From NCBI RefSeq assembly GCF_025602895.1, contig NW_026516313.1, forward strand, positions 62,001 through 126,000: a stretch of DNA of 64,000 nt. Reading direction: 5' to 3'. The position numbers and the translations under genes were made by a program. Position 1 is the stretch's first letter. Each line of letters starts with the position of its first letter. The notes below the pieces were generated by a model. It had not been told where the DNA came from and made no database searches. It worked only from the letters and a program-made list of their open reading frames with translations. This stretch comes from Polychytrium aggregatum. Lineage: Eukaryota; Chytridiomycota; Chytridiomycetes; Polychytriales. Shown here piece after piece: positions 8,729-19,614 of this stretch.

Positions 8729-11700
8729 TTAAGAAGGCTTCCTGCGAGGAGCCCTGCGTGTGCTCTTTATTTGGGGCTCCTCGAGGTGTTTACCGTATTT
8801 ACTCAGCTCCTCGGGTGCATGGGACAAGTCCTCCAGTGTTTGCCATGTGTTGCCCGAGTGTGGGTAACCAACCCACTTGACATAAAACCGAAGTGACCCA
8901 TCAGCCACTTTCTTGTGCCTCACGATCCTTTCGACTTCATATTCTTGAGTATAGTATTGTCCGAGGTCGTCTTCCAGTGGTGCGTCGTCCGGGACACCTT
9001 CGTCGGCGTCGGGGAACTGTGCTGGACTGCGGGTCGTGTGGCGACGCAGCTTGGACACATGGAAGACAGGATGGAGCTTGCTTCCAGGTGGCAAGTCCAA
9101 CAGGTAGTTGAGGGGACTGGGTCGGGCCGCTATCTTAAACGGTCCTCGGTACTTGGGCAACAACTTCTTTGACTGGGCTTCGGGGACCTTGATGTTGTCG
9201 GCGTCCAGGTAGACAAGGTCTCCAACTTCAAAGGAGACATCCTGGTGTCGGCGGTCGTAGTACTTCGCCATCACTTGTTGCGCATCCGTGAGCGCATCGG
9301 CGATCATCTTGTGTCGGACTTGATGATCTTTGACAAAGGCACTTGGTTTGGGAGGCAATCCAGCCGTGGACTCGGTCAGTGTCAAGGAGGTGGGAACATC
9401 AGGCTGGAATCCGTAGAGCGCCTCAAAGGGGCTCAAGCCAGTTGTGCTCGACTTGGCGGTGTTGTATGCAAACTCTGCATGACTCAGCTGTATGTCCCAG
9501 TCGTCTTGGCTGGTCGAGGCGTATGTCCTCAGGTATTGCTCGAGGGTGCGGATCGTCCGCTCGGACTGTCCATCCGTTTGTTGGTGGTGCGAGGTTGACA
9601 TGTTCAGCTTGGTGCCGAGATGGTCGAACAGACTTGTCCAAAACAAGGAGGTGAATCGGGGGTCTCGGTCACTGACGATCGACCTTGGGAGGCCGTGGTG
9701 CTTGAACACATGCTTGAAGAACAGCAGTGCAAGGTCAGGCGCGGAGCATGTCGTCTGGCACGGCACAAAGTGTGCCATCTTGCTGAACCTGTCGACAAAG
9801 ACAGCGATTGCATCGTGGTCCAACTTGGTCGTCGGTAGATGCGTGACGAAATCCATGGACATGCTGGTCCAGGGGCGGTCGGGAACAGGCAGGGGTTGCA
9901 GTAATCCTTGCTCTCGGGTCGTGCGTGACTTGACCATCTTGCAGGTATGGCAGGACTCGATGTACTTCTCGACGGTGCGCTTCATTCCAGGCCAGTATGC
10001 GACTTTGGTCAGTCGGTCGTATGTCTTCTCGACTCCAAAGTGTCCAGCGAGGGGCGAGTCGTGGACCTCTTGGAGCAACTTGGTCTTCAGCGACGGAATG
10101 TCCGGCACACAGACACGGCTGTCCTTCTTCAGGAGGAGCAGGCCATCACGCACTGTGTACTCGGACGATTCGTCGTCCTTGGGGAGCTTAGACACCTTTC
10201 GGAACAGTTCTCCGAACTGTTTGTCGTTGGCGATGTTGTCTCGGACAACATCCAGCATCGTGTTGTCGACACTGACAGTCGACTCGTACAGTGACGCCAA
10301 TTGGTAGTCGGGGCGTCGGGACAGTGCGTCAGGCACCACATTGAGTTTGCCTTTCTGGTATACAACCTCGTAGTTGTACTCGGCGAGGAACTCCATCCAT
10401 CGCGCTTGGCGTCGGCTCAGGTTCTTCTTGGTGTCGAGGTAACGCAGTGACTGGTGGTCCGTCACAATCTTGAAGGGCTTGGCGGTACCGTGGAGGTACA
10501 CTCGGAACTTCTGCAGCGCGTAGATGATCGCAAGCTGCTCCTTCTCGTGCACGGGATAGTTGATTTCGTGTTGGGACAGTTTGCGCGACTCGAAGGCAAC
10601 GGGCCTTCCCTCCTGCATCAAAACAGCTCCCACCGCAAAGTCGGAGGCGTCGGTGTGCACGGAGACATCCGTGTTCGGGTCGAACACAGCGAGGACAGGA
10701 GCGTTCGTCAAGGCGTGCTTGAGGGTCTCGAACGCTTGGCGTTGTGGGTGGTCCCACACGAAGGGGCACTCTTTGCGGAGTAGGTCTGTGAGTGGACCGG
10801 CAGTGCGCGCCAGATCGGGGATGAATCGGCGGTAGTAGTTGACGAGACCGAGAAACGACTGCACGTCAGAGACGCATGCGAGCGGCGGCCACTCGACCAC
10901 AGACTTGACCTTGGCGGGGTCGACTTCGATTCCTCTTCCCGAGACAACGTGTCCCAGGAACGGGACTTGATTCTGGAAGAACTCGCACTTGGACAGTTTG
11001 GCATACAACTTGTGCTCGCGTAGCTTGGCCAGCACGCGGGCGACATGACCTTCATGGGTCGCTTCATCCTTGCTGTACACAAGGATATCATCCAGGTACA
11101 CGATGACAGAGTTGTCGAGCTCTTGGCGGAACACATCGTTCATCAGCTGCATGAACGTGGCAGGTGCGTTCGTCAATCCGAACGGCAGCACTAGGAACTC
11201 GTACAGTCCGTAGCGAGTCCTGAAGGCGGTCTTGTGGACATCATCCTCGTGGATGCGGATCTGATGGTAGCCTGAGCGGAGGTCTATCTTGCTAAAGACC
11301 TTTGCTCCACTCAGACGATCCATCAACTCGTCGATCCTGGGCAACGGGTAGGTGTTCTTGATGGTCTGTTTGTTTAGTGCGCGATAGTCGACGCACATCC
11401 TGAGATCACCTTCTTTCTTCTTGACAAAGAGCACTGGTGCACCATACGGTGACTGGCTCGGGCGGATGAACCCATGGGCGAGGAGGTCATCCAACTGGCG
11501 CTTGAGTTCGTCCATCTCCGTCAGCGACAATTGGTACGTCGGTCTTGACGGAGGCGACGAGCCTGGTTCGATGTCGATGCGATGATCGACGGTGCGTTGG
11601 GGTGGCAGGCATTGTGGCAACTGGTCGGGGAATACGTCCTTGTACTCGTCGAGCAGCTTGGTCACCACAGGCGGGGGACCGGGACCGGCTTGGTCGGTGT

Positions 11701-12661
11701 CGTCGACCTCACGCACGACACAGAGGAACGACGTGTCCTTCTTGATCAGCCTCTTGAATTGCATGGCTGAGAGGAGAGGTGGCATGTTGGGTGAGGCCAT
11801 GCCCTGCAGGACAATGTCAGGGCCAACACGGACAGTGCGGCCTTTCCAGTCGACGACTGGAGTCGGCTCGGCACGAGCAAGCCAGCTCATGCCGAGGATG
11901 GCATCGAACTTGGTGTCGATCACTTGGAACAACAGGACAGGATGGTACTTGGGATGGAGGGCCACTCGCAGGACCACTTGGTGTGTGCACTGCTGCACAC
12001 GATCGTCTGCAAGCGCCACACTCATCGGCGACTTCTTCTTGGTTGCATGTATGTTGAGCTCCTGGAGCAAGCGTCTGCTGACAAAGTTGCAGCTTGCTCC
12101 AGAGTCCACCATCATTCGGACGGTGTGACCTTGGACGGTGGCAGGGAGGTACAGCAGGGACTCTTCATGGTCCTCCTGCACAGCCTCCTGCACCATGACT
12201 TGACTTGGGGGAACGGGCGACACTTGGTCTTGGTTGGCTTCATCACGGCCACTCGGACATTTTGGATAGGGTTCGGCCATTGCGGGGGCCTGCGGCGTCA
12301 GCACGCCATTGCACACGACGTCCACGGCTTGCGGACACATGTCGGAAGCATCCGACACACACGACTTGACAGGGGTGAGGGCACAGGCGGTCCTGTCCCT
12401 CAAGGGTTCTTGATTTTCTTTTTTGTTTTGGTTTTCAATTTTGGTTTTCTCTTCACGTTCGTGGAGAGGCAGGCGGCTTGCGCCACCATGCACCTCTCGC
12501 ACGACGCACAACACTTGGTTTGTTTCTCCTTCGGGGGAGGGGGCGAGGTGAACTTCCTCTGGAGACGCGTGGACTGCATTGAGCAATCCACGGCGTTGGT
12601 CTCCTACTAGGGCTCCAGAGCCACCTAGTAGGGTCGGCCGTTTCCCGACTTCATGGGGCAC
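8729..12661 (-). CDS. Pol polyprotein of D1: PR-RT-RNase H-IN-chromodomain
   Basis: 1310 residues. An unusual N-terminal extension of about 170 residues, including a charged [14 protein letters not shown] stretch, precedes the protease (VDSGAS, residues 185-190). RT follows with [10 protein letters not shown] (YLDD 522-525), then RNase H (TDASDF, about 670-675). Integrase has its H-H-C-C zinc domain (about 867-907) and catalytic D937, D998 and E1034 (DD35E). The chromodomain lies near the C-terminus ([11 protein letters not shown] ... FYVKWVGYP). The ORF overlaps gag by 37 nt in the -1 frame. TAA is 9 nt before the 3' LTR. No frame break. Confidence 0.96.
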   Translation of the reverse strand: MPHEVGKRPTLLGGSGALVGDQRRGLLNAVHASPEEVHLAPSPEGETNQVLCVVREVHGGASRLPLHEREEKTKIENQNKKENQEPLRDRTACALTPVKSCVSDASDMCPQAVDVVCNGVLTPQAPAMAEPYPKCPSGRDEANQDQVSPVPPSQVMVQEAVQEDHEESLLYLPATVQGHTVRMMVDSGASCNFVSRRLLQELNIHATKKKSPMSVALADDRVQQCTHQVVLRVALHPKYHPVLLFQVIDTKFDAILGMSWLARAEPTPVVDWKGRTVRVGPDIVLQGMASPNMPPLLSAMQFKRLIKKDTSFLCVVREVDDTDQAGPGPPPVVTKLLDEYKDVFPDQLPQCLPPQRTVDHRIDIEPGSSPPSRPTYQLSLTEMDELKRQLDDLLAHGFIRPSQSPYGAPVLFVKKKEGDLRMCVDYRALNKQTIKNTYPLPRIDELMDRLSGAKVFSKIDLRSGYHQIRIHEDDVHKTAFRTRYGLYEFLVLPFGLTNAPATFMQLMNDVFRQELDNSVIVYLDDILVYSKDEATHEGHVARVLAKLREHKLYAKLSKCEFFQNQVPFLGHVVSGRGIEVDPAKVKSVVEWPPLACVSDVQSFLGLVNYYRRFIPDLARTAGPLTDLLRKECPFVWDHPQRQAFETLKHALTNAPVLAVFDPNTDVSVHTDASDFAVGAVLMQEGRPVAFESRKLSQHEINYPVHEKEQLAIIYALQKFRVYLHGTAKPFKIVTDHQSLRYLDTKKNLSRRQARWMEFLAEYNYEVVYQKGKLNVVPDALSRRPDYQLASLYESTVSVDNTMLDVVRDNIANDKQFGELFRKVSKLPKDDESSEYTVRDGLLLLKKDSRVCVPDIPSLKTKLLQEVHDSPLAGHFGVEKTYDRLTKVAYWPGMKRTVEKYIESCHTCKMVKSRTTREQGLLQPLPVPDRPWTSMSMDFVTHLPTTKLDHDAIAVFVDRFSKMAHFVPCQTTCSAPDLALLFFKHVFKHHGLPRSIVSDRDPRFTSLFWTSLFDHLGTKLNMSTSHHQQTDGQSERTIRTLEQYLRTYASTSQDDWDIQLSHAEFAYNTAKSSTTGLSPFEALYGFQPDVPTSLTLTESTAGLPPKPSAFVKDHQVRHKMIADALTDAQQVMAKYYDRRHQDVSFEVGDLVYLDADNIKVPEAQSKKLLPKYRGPFKIAARPSPLNYLLDLPPGSKLHPVFHVSKLRRHTTRSPAQFPDADEGVPDDAPLEDDLGQYYTQEYEVERIVRHKKVADGSLRFYVKWVGYPHSGNTWQTLEDLSHAPEELSKYGKHLEEPQIKSTRRAPRRKPS
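12603..12632 (-). other. Inverted repeat holding the D1 gag stop codon
   Basis: A 9-bp perfect inverted repeat (CCTACTAGG ... CCTAGTAGG) encloses a second short one (GGCTC/GAGCC). The gag TAG lies in the 5' arm, read on the minus strand, and the pol ORF overlaps in the -1 frame. The same repeat is in D2 (27412-27441) and D3 (58825-58854). Confidence 0.85.
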
Positions 12662-13446
12662 TCCTTGGCCTGGTGTCCCGGTCGGTGACAGAAGAAGCAG
12701 GAACCATGGCGGAGGTCCTCCTGCTTCTGTCTGTCCTTGGGGGAGACAGTGGCAGCTTGCTGGAACCGGGAGCGGGGAGGGCCACGAGCCTCCATGGCGT
12801 TGACGTCAACGTCCATGGGCTCAGGCATGGGTCTTGCGGGCGGGGCCGGGCGAGGCGGACGGGCTGGGACGTGATGAGACCGATGGCCGCCTGCCAGCTG
12901 CGGGTAGAACTGGCGGCCATGGTACTGGACGTTGTCGAGGTTCTCGGCAACGTCCATCATCACGTCCAGGGACTTGCGGGCATCAGGGTTGCTGGCGATG
13001 TACTCTCTGATCTTGGGCTTGAGGCCCTTCTGGAAGAGGTACATCGCATCAGCAGAGCCCAGCTCCTCAATCTGGGAGGAGAGGTCTTCAAACTCCTCGA
13101 TGTAGCGGGTCACAGAACCACGCTGCACGAGAGAGTATAGCTTGTCACGGGCAATGAGTTCAGCATTGGGGCTGCCGAAGCGGCGACGGAGGCGGTCCTT
13201 GAAGTCGTCAAACACACCTTCGCTCTGCTCGTCGAACCCTTGGCGGCGGTACCAACGGTACGCCTGGTCCTTCAAGCAGAGCTTGGCGGCGACGATGTGG
13301 TGGGTGGGGGCGACTTGGGCAGCATCGAGGTAGTCCTCGAGTTGCTGCAGCCAGTCCTCCACCGAGGAGGAGCGGCTCTTCCCAGTAAACACTGGGGCAC
13401 GGAAGGTCTTGAGGAAGGCTTCCGGAAGTGGGCGGGGGTTGCTCAT
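12625..13446 (-). CDS. Gag of D1
   Basis: 273 residues, [15 protein letters not shown] at the start. The capsid-like region (about residues 15-180) has the pattern [12 protein letters not shown] ... AYRWYRRQG ... [12 protein letters not shown] typical of Retrotrans_gag. A proline-rich linker (about 193-210) and a canonical zinc knuckle (C250, C253, H258, C263) follow. The protein ends ten residues after the knuckle at a TAG inside the hairpin. The ATG is about 120 nt from the 5' LTR. Confidence 0.95.
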   Translation of the reverse strand: MSNPRPLPEAFLKTFRAPVFTGKSRSSSVEDWLQQLEDYLDAAQVAPTHHIVAAKLCLKDQAYRWYRRQGFDEQSEGVFDDFKDRLRRRFGSPNAELIARDKLYSLVQRGSVTRYIEEFEDLSSQIEELGSADAMYLFQKGLKPKIREYIASNPDARKSLDVMMDVAENLDNVQYHGRQFYPQLAGGHRSHHVPARPPRPAPPARPMPEPMDVDVNAMEARGPPRSRFQQAATVSPKDRQKQEDLRHGSCFFCHRPGHQAKECPMKSGNGRPY

Positions 13447-13556
13447 GGCAGGGGCAGGCTCCAGGGACAGAGAGGAGAGTCGGTCGGCAAGAGAGGCGGG
13501 ATCCAGCTTGAGGATCTAGAAAGAGGACAAACAGGACGAAAACAAGACGAGGATTT

Positions 13557-13568
13557 CCGATGCTACCA
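13557..13568 (-). promoter_or_regulatory. tRNA-type primer binding site of D1
   Basis: Directly inside the 5' LTR the minus strand reads TGGTAGCATCGG. The leading TGG complements a tRNA CCA end, and the matching tRNA 3' end (GATGCTACCA) resembles initiator-Met tRNAs. The tRNA identity is inferred. There is no spacer, unlike families A, F, G and I. Confidence 0.65.
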
Positions 13569-13878
13569 TGTAACGTCCACTACTGGGACGTTGGGGCAAG
13601 ACGGGGAGGGAGGGGGTACAAGACAAGACAGGACAGGGCAGAACAGGGCGGTGCTAGGCTACTCTAGCGGACGGGTGAGCTCGGGGAAGCACTTACGTTT
13701 ATTCACGATAAAACCGAACTCCAGACAAACGGGGGGAACGGGGGCAACCCGCAGGTATACCCTGCGGTGGCCTGCCTGCGGTGCGTGAAAACGCAAAGCG
13801 CAGCACAGGTCACGACCCACTGCGCCGCGCAGTACGCGCAGTACGCGCAGCACAGCGTCGGAGATACCATCTCCTACA
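13569..13878 (-). repeat. 5' LTR of D1 (310 bp)
   Basis: Same sequence as the LTR at 8410-8719 as far as read, followed by the duplication GTGGT at 13879-13883. It is the promoter LTR for the minus-strand element. No canonical TATA box was seen. Confidence 0.96.
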
Positions 13879-14032
13879 GTGGTTCTCGCAGGACAACGCT
13901 GCCATGAGGTCCTCGTTAGACTCGTGGCAGAGCCTGCGGGACATCATAGTGGCAACATTCATTCCTGCGGACTCAGCCACAAAGGCTGAACAGGAACTTA
14001 AAGCCTTTTGCCAAGCAAAGAAGCTTCGAAGC
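13879..14032 (+). pseudogene. Gag fragment of element E, second part
   Basis: Starts with the GTGGT duplication and continues the E gag frame (FSQDNAAMRSSLDSWQSL, then an FIPADSATKAEQELKAF segment) for about 50 codons. It stops at GAAGC (14028-14032), where fragment H begins. Zinc knuckle and stop codon are missing. Confidence 0.8.
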
Positions 14033-14117
14033 TGTAACGGGGATGGGAACTGGGCTGGGACTGGACCTGGGCTGGGACTGAACTGGGATCGGGCTGGGAC
14101 TGGTTTTACTGGCGTTG
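14033..14117. repeat. Fragment H: possible truncated LTR end, GGGACTGG-rich
   Basis: 85 bp starting TGTAACGGGG, composed of imperfect repeats of GGGCTGGGACT. It begins abruptly in the E gag and ends where the F-d LTR starts. A TG start in a coding sequence is consistent with the end of an LTR from another family, but no second copy exists in the window. Confidence 0.4.
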
Positions 14118-14908
14118 TGTTAGGGATAGCTCCTGCTTGTTCTCCACTTTGACTGCCCACTTGGCTGTTCTTTTGCCTTTCTGTTTGTTTGTGTGTAGCC
14201 TTGCAGTTCCCCTCCAATTTTCCGCCTTTTGCCTGCCATTTCGGCTCCTTCCGCACTTCCGTTTCCCCGCGCTGCTCCGCTTCCTTTGTCTTCTTCGCAC
14301 GCGCCGGTTTGTTTGTGCACGCGCTTCGCTACGATTGGTTGCAATTCGGCTGCCGGTCATGTGTCCCCCCACCGGTGACTCATGACCTGCCTGACCGCCC
14401 CGATCTCTTGTTCATCTCGCATGCATTTGCCCCAACCTTATACTTGACCAATCCGCTTCTTGGATGTTGAGTCACATTGCTTCGCCTTTGCACGTTTCTC
14501 CTGCCAGGTGCTTCGCTTTTGCTTGCGCCTCTCTCGCTTTGGTTCTCTGCCCGTCTCGGTGGTCCTTCTCGGCCCTCGTTCGTGCATCGCCCCCTTCGCC
14601 CTGCTCGATCGCCCACTTTTCCCTCCCTTGGCCGCCCTTCGCTGCCAAGTCCGGACTTGTCTATAAATAGCCTGACCCCCGCGATGTGTAGTCGAACCTC
14701 AGCGTTCAAAATAGGACTAAATAAAGTGCCTTCTACTTTATTCTCTGAGTGTTCCTCACGTCTCATTTCGAGACTAGTCTTATCTTGAACGGATCTTTGC
14801 TTCCCTCGCTCCCTCTCCGAGTCCACTTCGGACTTTACCCTTGCCTTCCCTGAGCTCACTTCGAGCTCACTTCTTCTTTTGCCGTTGAGTCCCCTTTGGA
14901 CTCTAACA
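14118..14908 (+). repeat. 5' LTR of F-d (791 bp)
   Basis: Runs TGTTAGGG to CTCTAACA. TATAAATAG and the self-primer AGCGTTCAAAAT are present. The primer site ATTTTGAACGCT follows 2 nt inside the element. Confidence 0.95.
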
Positions 14909-14979
14909 TCATTTTGAACGCTCCCTCTTGGCTTCCCGGCCTTTCTTCTTCTTTCGCCTCTCTTTCCCTCGTCGATCCG

Positions 14980-15933
14980 ATGGCTGAGCCTGCTGCACCC
15001 CCTGCAGACTTGAATGCGTATCTGGCGCGCATGGAGGAGCGTATGAACGCCCTCATGACCCAGAACGCTGCTCTCCATCGTCAGATCCAGGACCTGCAAG
15101 CTCCCGCCGCCGCTCCCCGCCAGGTCTACCAGGTCAACAAGCCCAAGGAGTTCCTAGGTTCCCGCGACGAAACGACGGCCTTCCTCGCCCAGTGCCACCT
15201 CGTCTTCCTCGCCGATCCCGCCTTCTTCGCGCCCGAGCGCCAGAAGGTCCTTTATGCCACCTCCTTCCTCCGCGGTGAGGCTTTCAAGTGGTACGAAGCA
15301 GCCTTCTACATGGCCAACCGCTTCCCTGCCTCCTTCGCCGACTTCGAAGTTGCCCTCAAGTCGACCTTCGGTGAGGACACGGCCTCCTCGCAAGATAAGG
15401 CCCTCAACGACCTTAAACGCCTGGTTCAACTTAAGTCCTGCCAAGCCTTCGCCACTCGCTTTGTCCAGCTCGCCGCCCGAGTCCAGACCGATGAACCCAC
15501 GAAGATGCACTTCTTCAAGGAGGGTTTGAAGTCTGAAGTCAAGTTCCATTTGATCGGTCTTCGCCCCGCTCCCGCTTCCTTGCCTGAGTTGATCAAGGCA
15601 GCGGTCGAGTACGATGATGCCCTCCATCGTCTCAAGGTCTCCTCCCGTTCCCAACCTCCTCCTCCTTCTTCTCGCTCTGCTCCCCATCACCACCATTCTC
15701 CCGCGCATGTTTCTTCTTCCTCCTCTTCTGCACCCACTCCCATGGACCTTGACTCTGTCTCGGTCCGCCCTGCTAAGCTCTCCGACGTCGAGAAAAAGCG
15801 ACGTCGTGAGCAGGGTCTCTGCTTGTACTGCGGGGAAAAGTCTTGTCCCGGCAGTCGCGATGTTCAGCAGTGCCCGGTTCTGGTCAAACGGAACTCGGGA
15901 AATGCCCACAGCCGAGCAGCACCTCGCAAGTAA
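14980..15933 (+). CDS. Gag of F-d
   Basis: 317 residues, same as in F-e and F-f with few changes. The N-terminal helix AYLARMEERMNALMTQ may form a coiled coil. The capsid-like region spans about residues 35-215. A Ser/Pro/His-rich linker precedes the atypical cysteine cluster CLYCGEKSC ... QQC (C281, C284, C289, C298), which lacks the histidine of a CCHC knuckle. The ATG at 14980 is preferred; the frame is open further upstream but only into the LTR. TAA lies in a hairpin loop (15920-15941). Confidence 0.94.
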   Translation: MAEPAAPPADLNAYLARMEERMNALMTQNAALHRQIQDLQAPAAAPRQVYQVNKPKEFLGSRDETTAFLAQCHLVFLADPAFFAPERQKVLYATSFLRGEAFKWYEAAFYMANRFPASFADFEVALKSTFGEDTASSQDKALNDLKRLVQLKSCQAFATRFVQLAARVQTDEPTKMHFFKEGLKSEVKFHLIGLRPAPASLPELIKAAVEYDDALHRLKVSSRSQPPPPSSRSAPHHHHSPAHVSSSSSSAPTPMDLDSVSVRPAKLSDVEKKRRREQGLCLYCGEKSCPGSRDVQQCPVLVKRNSGNAHSRAAPRK

Positions 15934-17798
15934 GCGAGGTGGTCTGTTCGGCGATACGAACATCTTCCCCCCTTGACTCGTCATTATCGGACGATAAGCT
16001 TCTTCTTCCGGCCACCCTTATCGTCATGAGTCTTTCTGGCCCGGTCTCCATCTCCCTTTCTGTCTTTATTGATGATGGATGCACCGCTCTTGCCCTCATT
16101 GATCCTGCATTTGCGGATCTTCATAAACTCTCTCTTATCCCTCTTTCTACTCCTTACTCCGTTTCCCTTGCTGATGGCTCTTCGGCCGGTTTCATTCGTT
16201 TCCAAACCGTGCCTTTGACTCTGACCATTGGTTCCCACACCGAGTCGATTTCTTTTCTTGTGACTCGACTCTCCACCACTCCCATCACTCTTGGTCTTCC
16301 CTGGATGCGCTTGCATAATCCAGTTGTCAATTGGAAGTCCCTCTCCCTTTCATTCTCCGATCCCTCTTGCCTTGCTGATGGACACATCCTCGCCGATGTC
16401 TCTGCTTCTTCCTTGGACACTTCGTCCACTTCCGGCACTTCGCCTCCCCCTTCGGGCACTTCGCCTTTGACTCCTCCCTCCGGTCCTTCCCTTACACCGG
16501 TTCCCTCCTTTGGCACTTCGCCTTCCCTTTCTTCCCGCCTTGACTCTGCTTCGCTTTCTGAAGAGCCAACGGCTTTATCTTCACCCGACATTGAGCTCGT
16601 TAATGCGGCGAGTCTTCTCCGTCTTGCACGGGAAGACAAGCTCGACATTTTCGCTGCCCAAATGGATATCCGTCCTCCTTCGCCGGAGACGTATCCTACG
16701 GTGTCGATAAGGTCCGTGCTCACGACGAAGGTGTATGCCGAGTCTGGCACCCCTGTTGACTCTCGAGGTGTCCCACTCAAATACAATGAGTTTGGCGACG
16801 TTTTCAGCCTCAAGTCTGACCCTCCTTCTTCCTTGCCTCCTCATCGTCCGTATGACTTGTCTATTGAGTTTGTACGGACCGAGGATGGAAAGGAACCTCG
16901 TTTGCCAAAGCCGGGGAAAGTCTATCCTTTGTCCCCGGCCGAGGAATCTGCTCTTTCGGAGTATCTGACCAACGCCCTCGCACGTGGTTGGATATCCAAA
17001 TCCTCTTCTCCCGTTGGTGCTCCCTGCTTCTTCGTGAAGAAGCCCAATGGTGGTCTTCGCCTTTGCGTCGACTACCGGGGCCTCAATGCCATCACGAAGA
17101 AGAACCGTTACCCACTTCCCCTCTTCCAGGATCTTCTTGATAAACTTTCTTCTGCCCGCGTCTTCTCACACCTTGACCTTCCTGATGCTTACCACTTGGT
17201 TCGTGTCAAGAAGGGCGATGAGTGGAAGACTGCTTTTGTTTGTAAATCTGGCTCTTTTGAGTACAATGTTATCCCCTTTGGTCTTTCGAATGCCCCCGCT
17301 GCTTTCCAGTTTTTTATGAACGACATCTTCTCGGACCTCCTTGGTGTCTGTGTTGTCATTTATCTTGACGACATCCTGATCTTCTCAAAAGATCCCCAGG
17401 AACATGAGGAGCATGTTAAGCTTGTTCTTTCTCGCCTTCGTGAACACTCCCTTAAGGTCAATCCGGCCAAGTGTTCTTTTGACCTTTCTGAAGTTGACTT
17501 TCTCGGCATGATCATTTCTGCCGATGGCATTAAAATGGACCCTGCCAAGGTCGAGGCCGTTTCTCTTTGGCCTGTTCCCTCTTCTGCTCGGGACATCCAA
17601 GTCTTTATTGGTTTCGCAAACTTTTACCGCCGCTTCGTCAAGGACTTTTCCGCACTTGCTCGTCCTTTGACTTCACTCACCACCAAATCCTCCACCTTCT
17701 CTTGGTCTCCCGAGGCCCAAGAGGCTTTTGATTCTCTTAAACTTTCCTTCACTTCCGCACCTATTCTTCGATACTTTGATTTCTCCAAACCCGCTGTC
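15843..17798 (+). pseudogene. Pol of F-d, truncated after RT
   Basis: The -1 frame is open from inside gag (15843). It includes the protease-like FIDDGCTALALID, RT with FVKKPNGGLRLCVDYRGLN and VIYLDDILIFS, and the RT/RNase H linker up to SKPAV. The frame then enters the F-e LTR. RNase H, integrase and chromodomain are missing. No other break is seen. Confidence 0.93.
15920..15941 (+). other. Inverted repeat with the F-d gag stop in its loop
   Basis: CACCTCGC and GCGAGGTG form an 8-bp perfect stem; the 6-nt loop AAGTAA contains the gag TAA. Pol reads through in the -1 frame. Confidence 0.85.
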
Positions 17799-18589
17799 TG
17801 TTAGGGATAGCTTCTGCTTGTTCTCCACTTTGACTGCACACTTGGCTGTTCTTTTGCCTTTCTGTTTGTTTGTGTGTAGCTTTGCAGTTCCCCTCCAATT
17901 TTCCGCCTTTTGCCTGCCATTTCCGCTCCTTCCGCACTTCCGTTTCCCCGCGCTGCTCCGCTTCCTTTGTCTTCTTCGCACGCGCCGGTTTGTTTGTGCA
18001 CGCGCCTTGCTGCGATTGGTTGCAATTCGGCTGCCGGTCATGTGTCCCACCACCGGTGACTCATGACCTGCCTGACCGCCCCGATCTCTTGTTCATCTCG
18101 CATGCATTTGCCCCAACCTTATACTTGACCAATCCGCTTCTTGGACGTTGAGTCACATTGCTTCGCCTTTGCACGTTTCTCCTGCCAGGTGCTTCGCTTT
18201 TGCTTGCGCCTCCCTCGCTTTGGTTCTCTGCCTGTCTCGGTGGTCCTTCTCGGCCCTCGTTCGTGCATCGCCCCCTTCGCCCTGCTCGATCGCCCACTTT
18301 TCCCTCCCTTGGCCGCCCTTCGCTGCCAAGTCCGGACTTGTCTATAAATAGCCTGACCCCCGCGATGTGTAGTCGAACCTCAGCGTTCAAAATAGGACTA
18401 AATAAAGTGCCTTCTACTTTATTCTCTGAGTGTTCCTCACGTCTCATTTCGAGACTAGTCTTATCTTGAACGGATCTTTGCTTCCCTCGCTCCCTCTCCG
18501 AGTCCACTTCGGACTTTACCCTTGCCTTCCCTGAGCTCACTTCGAGCTCACTTCTTCTTTTGCCGTTGAGTCCCCTTCGGACTCTAACA
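17799..18589 (+). repeat. 5' LTR of F-e (791 bp)
   Basis: Same family as the other F LTRs and apparently identical to 23412-24202, for example sharing CACGCGCCTTGCTGCG and GTGTCCCACCACC. Confidence 0.95.
18343..18393 (+). promoter_or_regulatory. TATA box and predicted transcript start/self-primer of F-e
   Basis: TATAAATAG at 18343-18351. Starting 39 bp downstream of its first base, AGCGTTCAAAAT (18382-18393) is the exact complement of the 12-nt primer site ATTTTGAACGCT at 18592-18603. Confidence 0.75.
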
Positions 18590-18660
18590 TCATTTTGAAC
18601 GCTCCCTCTTGGCTTCTCGGCCTTTCTTCTTCTTTCGCCTCTCTTTCCCTCGTCGATCCG

Positions 18661-19614
18661 ATGGCTGAGCCTGCTGCACCCCCTGCAGACCTCAACGCGT
18701 ATCTGGCGCGCATGGAGGAGCGTATGAACGCCCTCATGACCCAGAACGCTGCTCTCCATCGTCAGATCCAAGATCTGCAAGCTCCCGCCGCCGCTCCCCG
18801 CCAGGTCTACCAGGTCAACAAGCCCAAGGAGTTCCTAGGTTCCCGCGATGAAACGACGGCCTTCCTCGCCCAGTGCCACCTGGTTTTCCTCGCCGATCCT
18901 GCCTTCTTCGCGCCCGAGCGCCAGAAGGTCCTGTACGCCACCTCCTTCCTCCGCGGTGAAGCCTTCAAGTGGTACGAGGCCGCCTTCTACATGGCCAACC
19001 GCTTCCCGGCTTCCTTCGCGGATTTTGAAGTTGCCCTCAAGTCGACCTTCGGTGAGGACACGGCCTCCTCGCAAGATAAGGCCTTGAACGACCTCAAGCG
19101 CTTGGTCCAGCTCAAGTCCTGCCAAGCCTTCGCCACCCGCTTCGTCCAGCTCGCCGCCCGCGTCCAGACTGATGAACCCACCAAGATGCACTTCTTCAAG
19201 GAGGGTTTGAAGTCTGAGGTCAAGTTCCACCTCATCGGTCTCCGCCCCGCTCCCGCTTCCCTGCCTGAGTTGATCAAGGCAGCGGTCGAGTACGACGATG
19301 CCCTCCATCGTCTCAAGATCTCCTCCCGTTCCCAACCTCCTCCTCCTTCTTCTCGCTCTGCTCCCCATCACCACCATTCTCCCGCGCATGTTTCTTCTTC
19401 CTCCTCTTCTGCACCCACTCCCATGGACCTTGACTCTGTCTCGGTCCGCCCTGCTAAGCTCTCCGACGTCGAGAAAAAGCGACGTCGTGAGCAGGGTCTC
19501 TGCCTGTACTGCGGGGAAAAGTCTTGTCCCGGCAGTCGCGATGTTCAGCAGTGCCCGGTTCTGGTCAAACGGAACTCGGGAAATGCCCACAGCCGAGCAG
19601 CACCTCGCAAGTAA
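18661..19614 (+). CDS. Gag of F-e
   Basis: 317 residues, nearly identical to F-d and F-f Gag. It has a predicted N-terminal coiled-coil helix, a capsid-like core with the conserved AFKWYEAAFYMANRF segment, an SSRSAPHHHHSP linker, and the non-canonical four-cysteine cluster near the C-terminus. It would form the particle that packages the element RNA. Pol overlaps in the -1 frame from within the 3' end of gag. Confidence 0.95.
   Translation: MAEPAAPPADLNAYLARMEERMNALMTQNAALHRQIQDLQAPAAAPRQVYQVNKPKEFLGSRDETTAFLAQCHLVFLADPAFFAPERQKVLYATSFLRGEAFKWYEAAFYMANRFPASFADFEVALKSTFGEDTASSQDKALNDLKRLVQLKSCQAFATRFVQLAARVQTDEPTKMHFFKEGLKSEVKFHLIGLRPAPASLPELIKAAVEYDDALHRLKISSRSQPPPPSSRSAPHHHHSPAHVSSSSSSAPTPMDLDSVSVRPAKLSDVEKKRRREQGLCLYCGEKSCPGSRDVQQCPVLVKRNSGNAHSRAAPRK

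Larger units (their letters stand above)
8410..13878 (-). mobile_element. D1: complete Ty3/gypsy chromovirus, family D (5469 bp)
   Basis: Two 310-bp LTRs (8410-8719 and 13569-13878) flank pol and gag on the minus strand. The element is bordered by the 5-bp duplication GTGGT (8405-8409 and 13879-13883) and sits in the E gag. LTRs look identical and both genes are open, so it is a recent, potentially competent copy. Confidence 0.97.
14118..17798 (+). mobile_element. F-d: family F element, truncated in pol
   Basis: 5' LTR, gag and pol up to the RNase H start are present. Sequence stops at CTGTC (17794-17798), where the 5' LTR of F-e begins. The 3' half of pol and the 3' LTR are not in the window. 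Left flank CGTTG (14113-14117). Confidence 0.93.

Noticed and set aside
14189-14788. Several 60-105 codon frames inside every F LTR
   Set aside because: Non-coding LTR sequence repeated in all copies; frames are not conserved between families and overlap the promoter.
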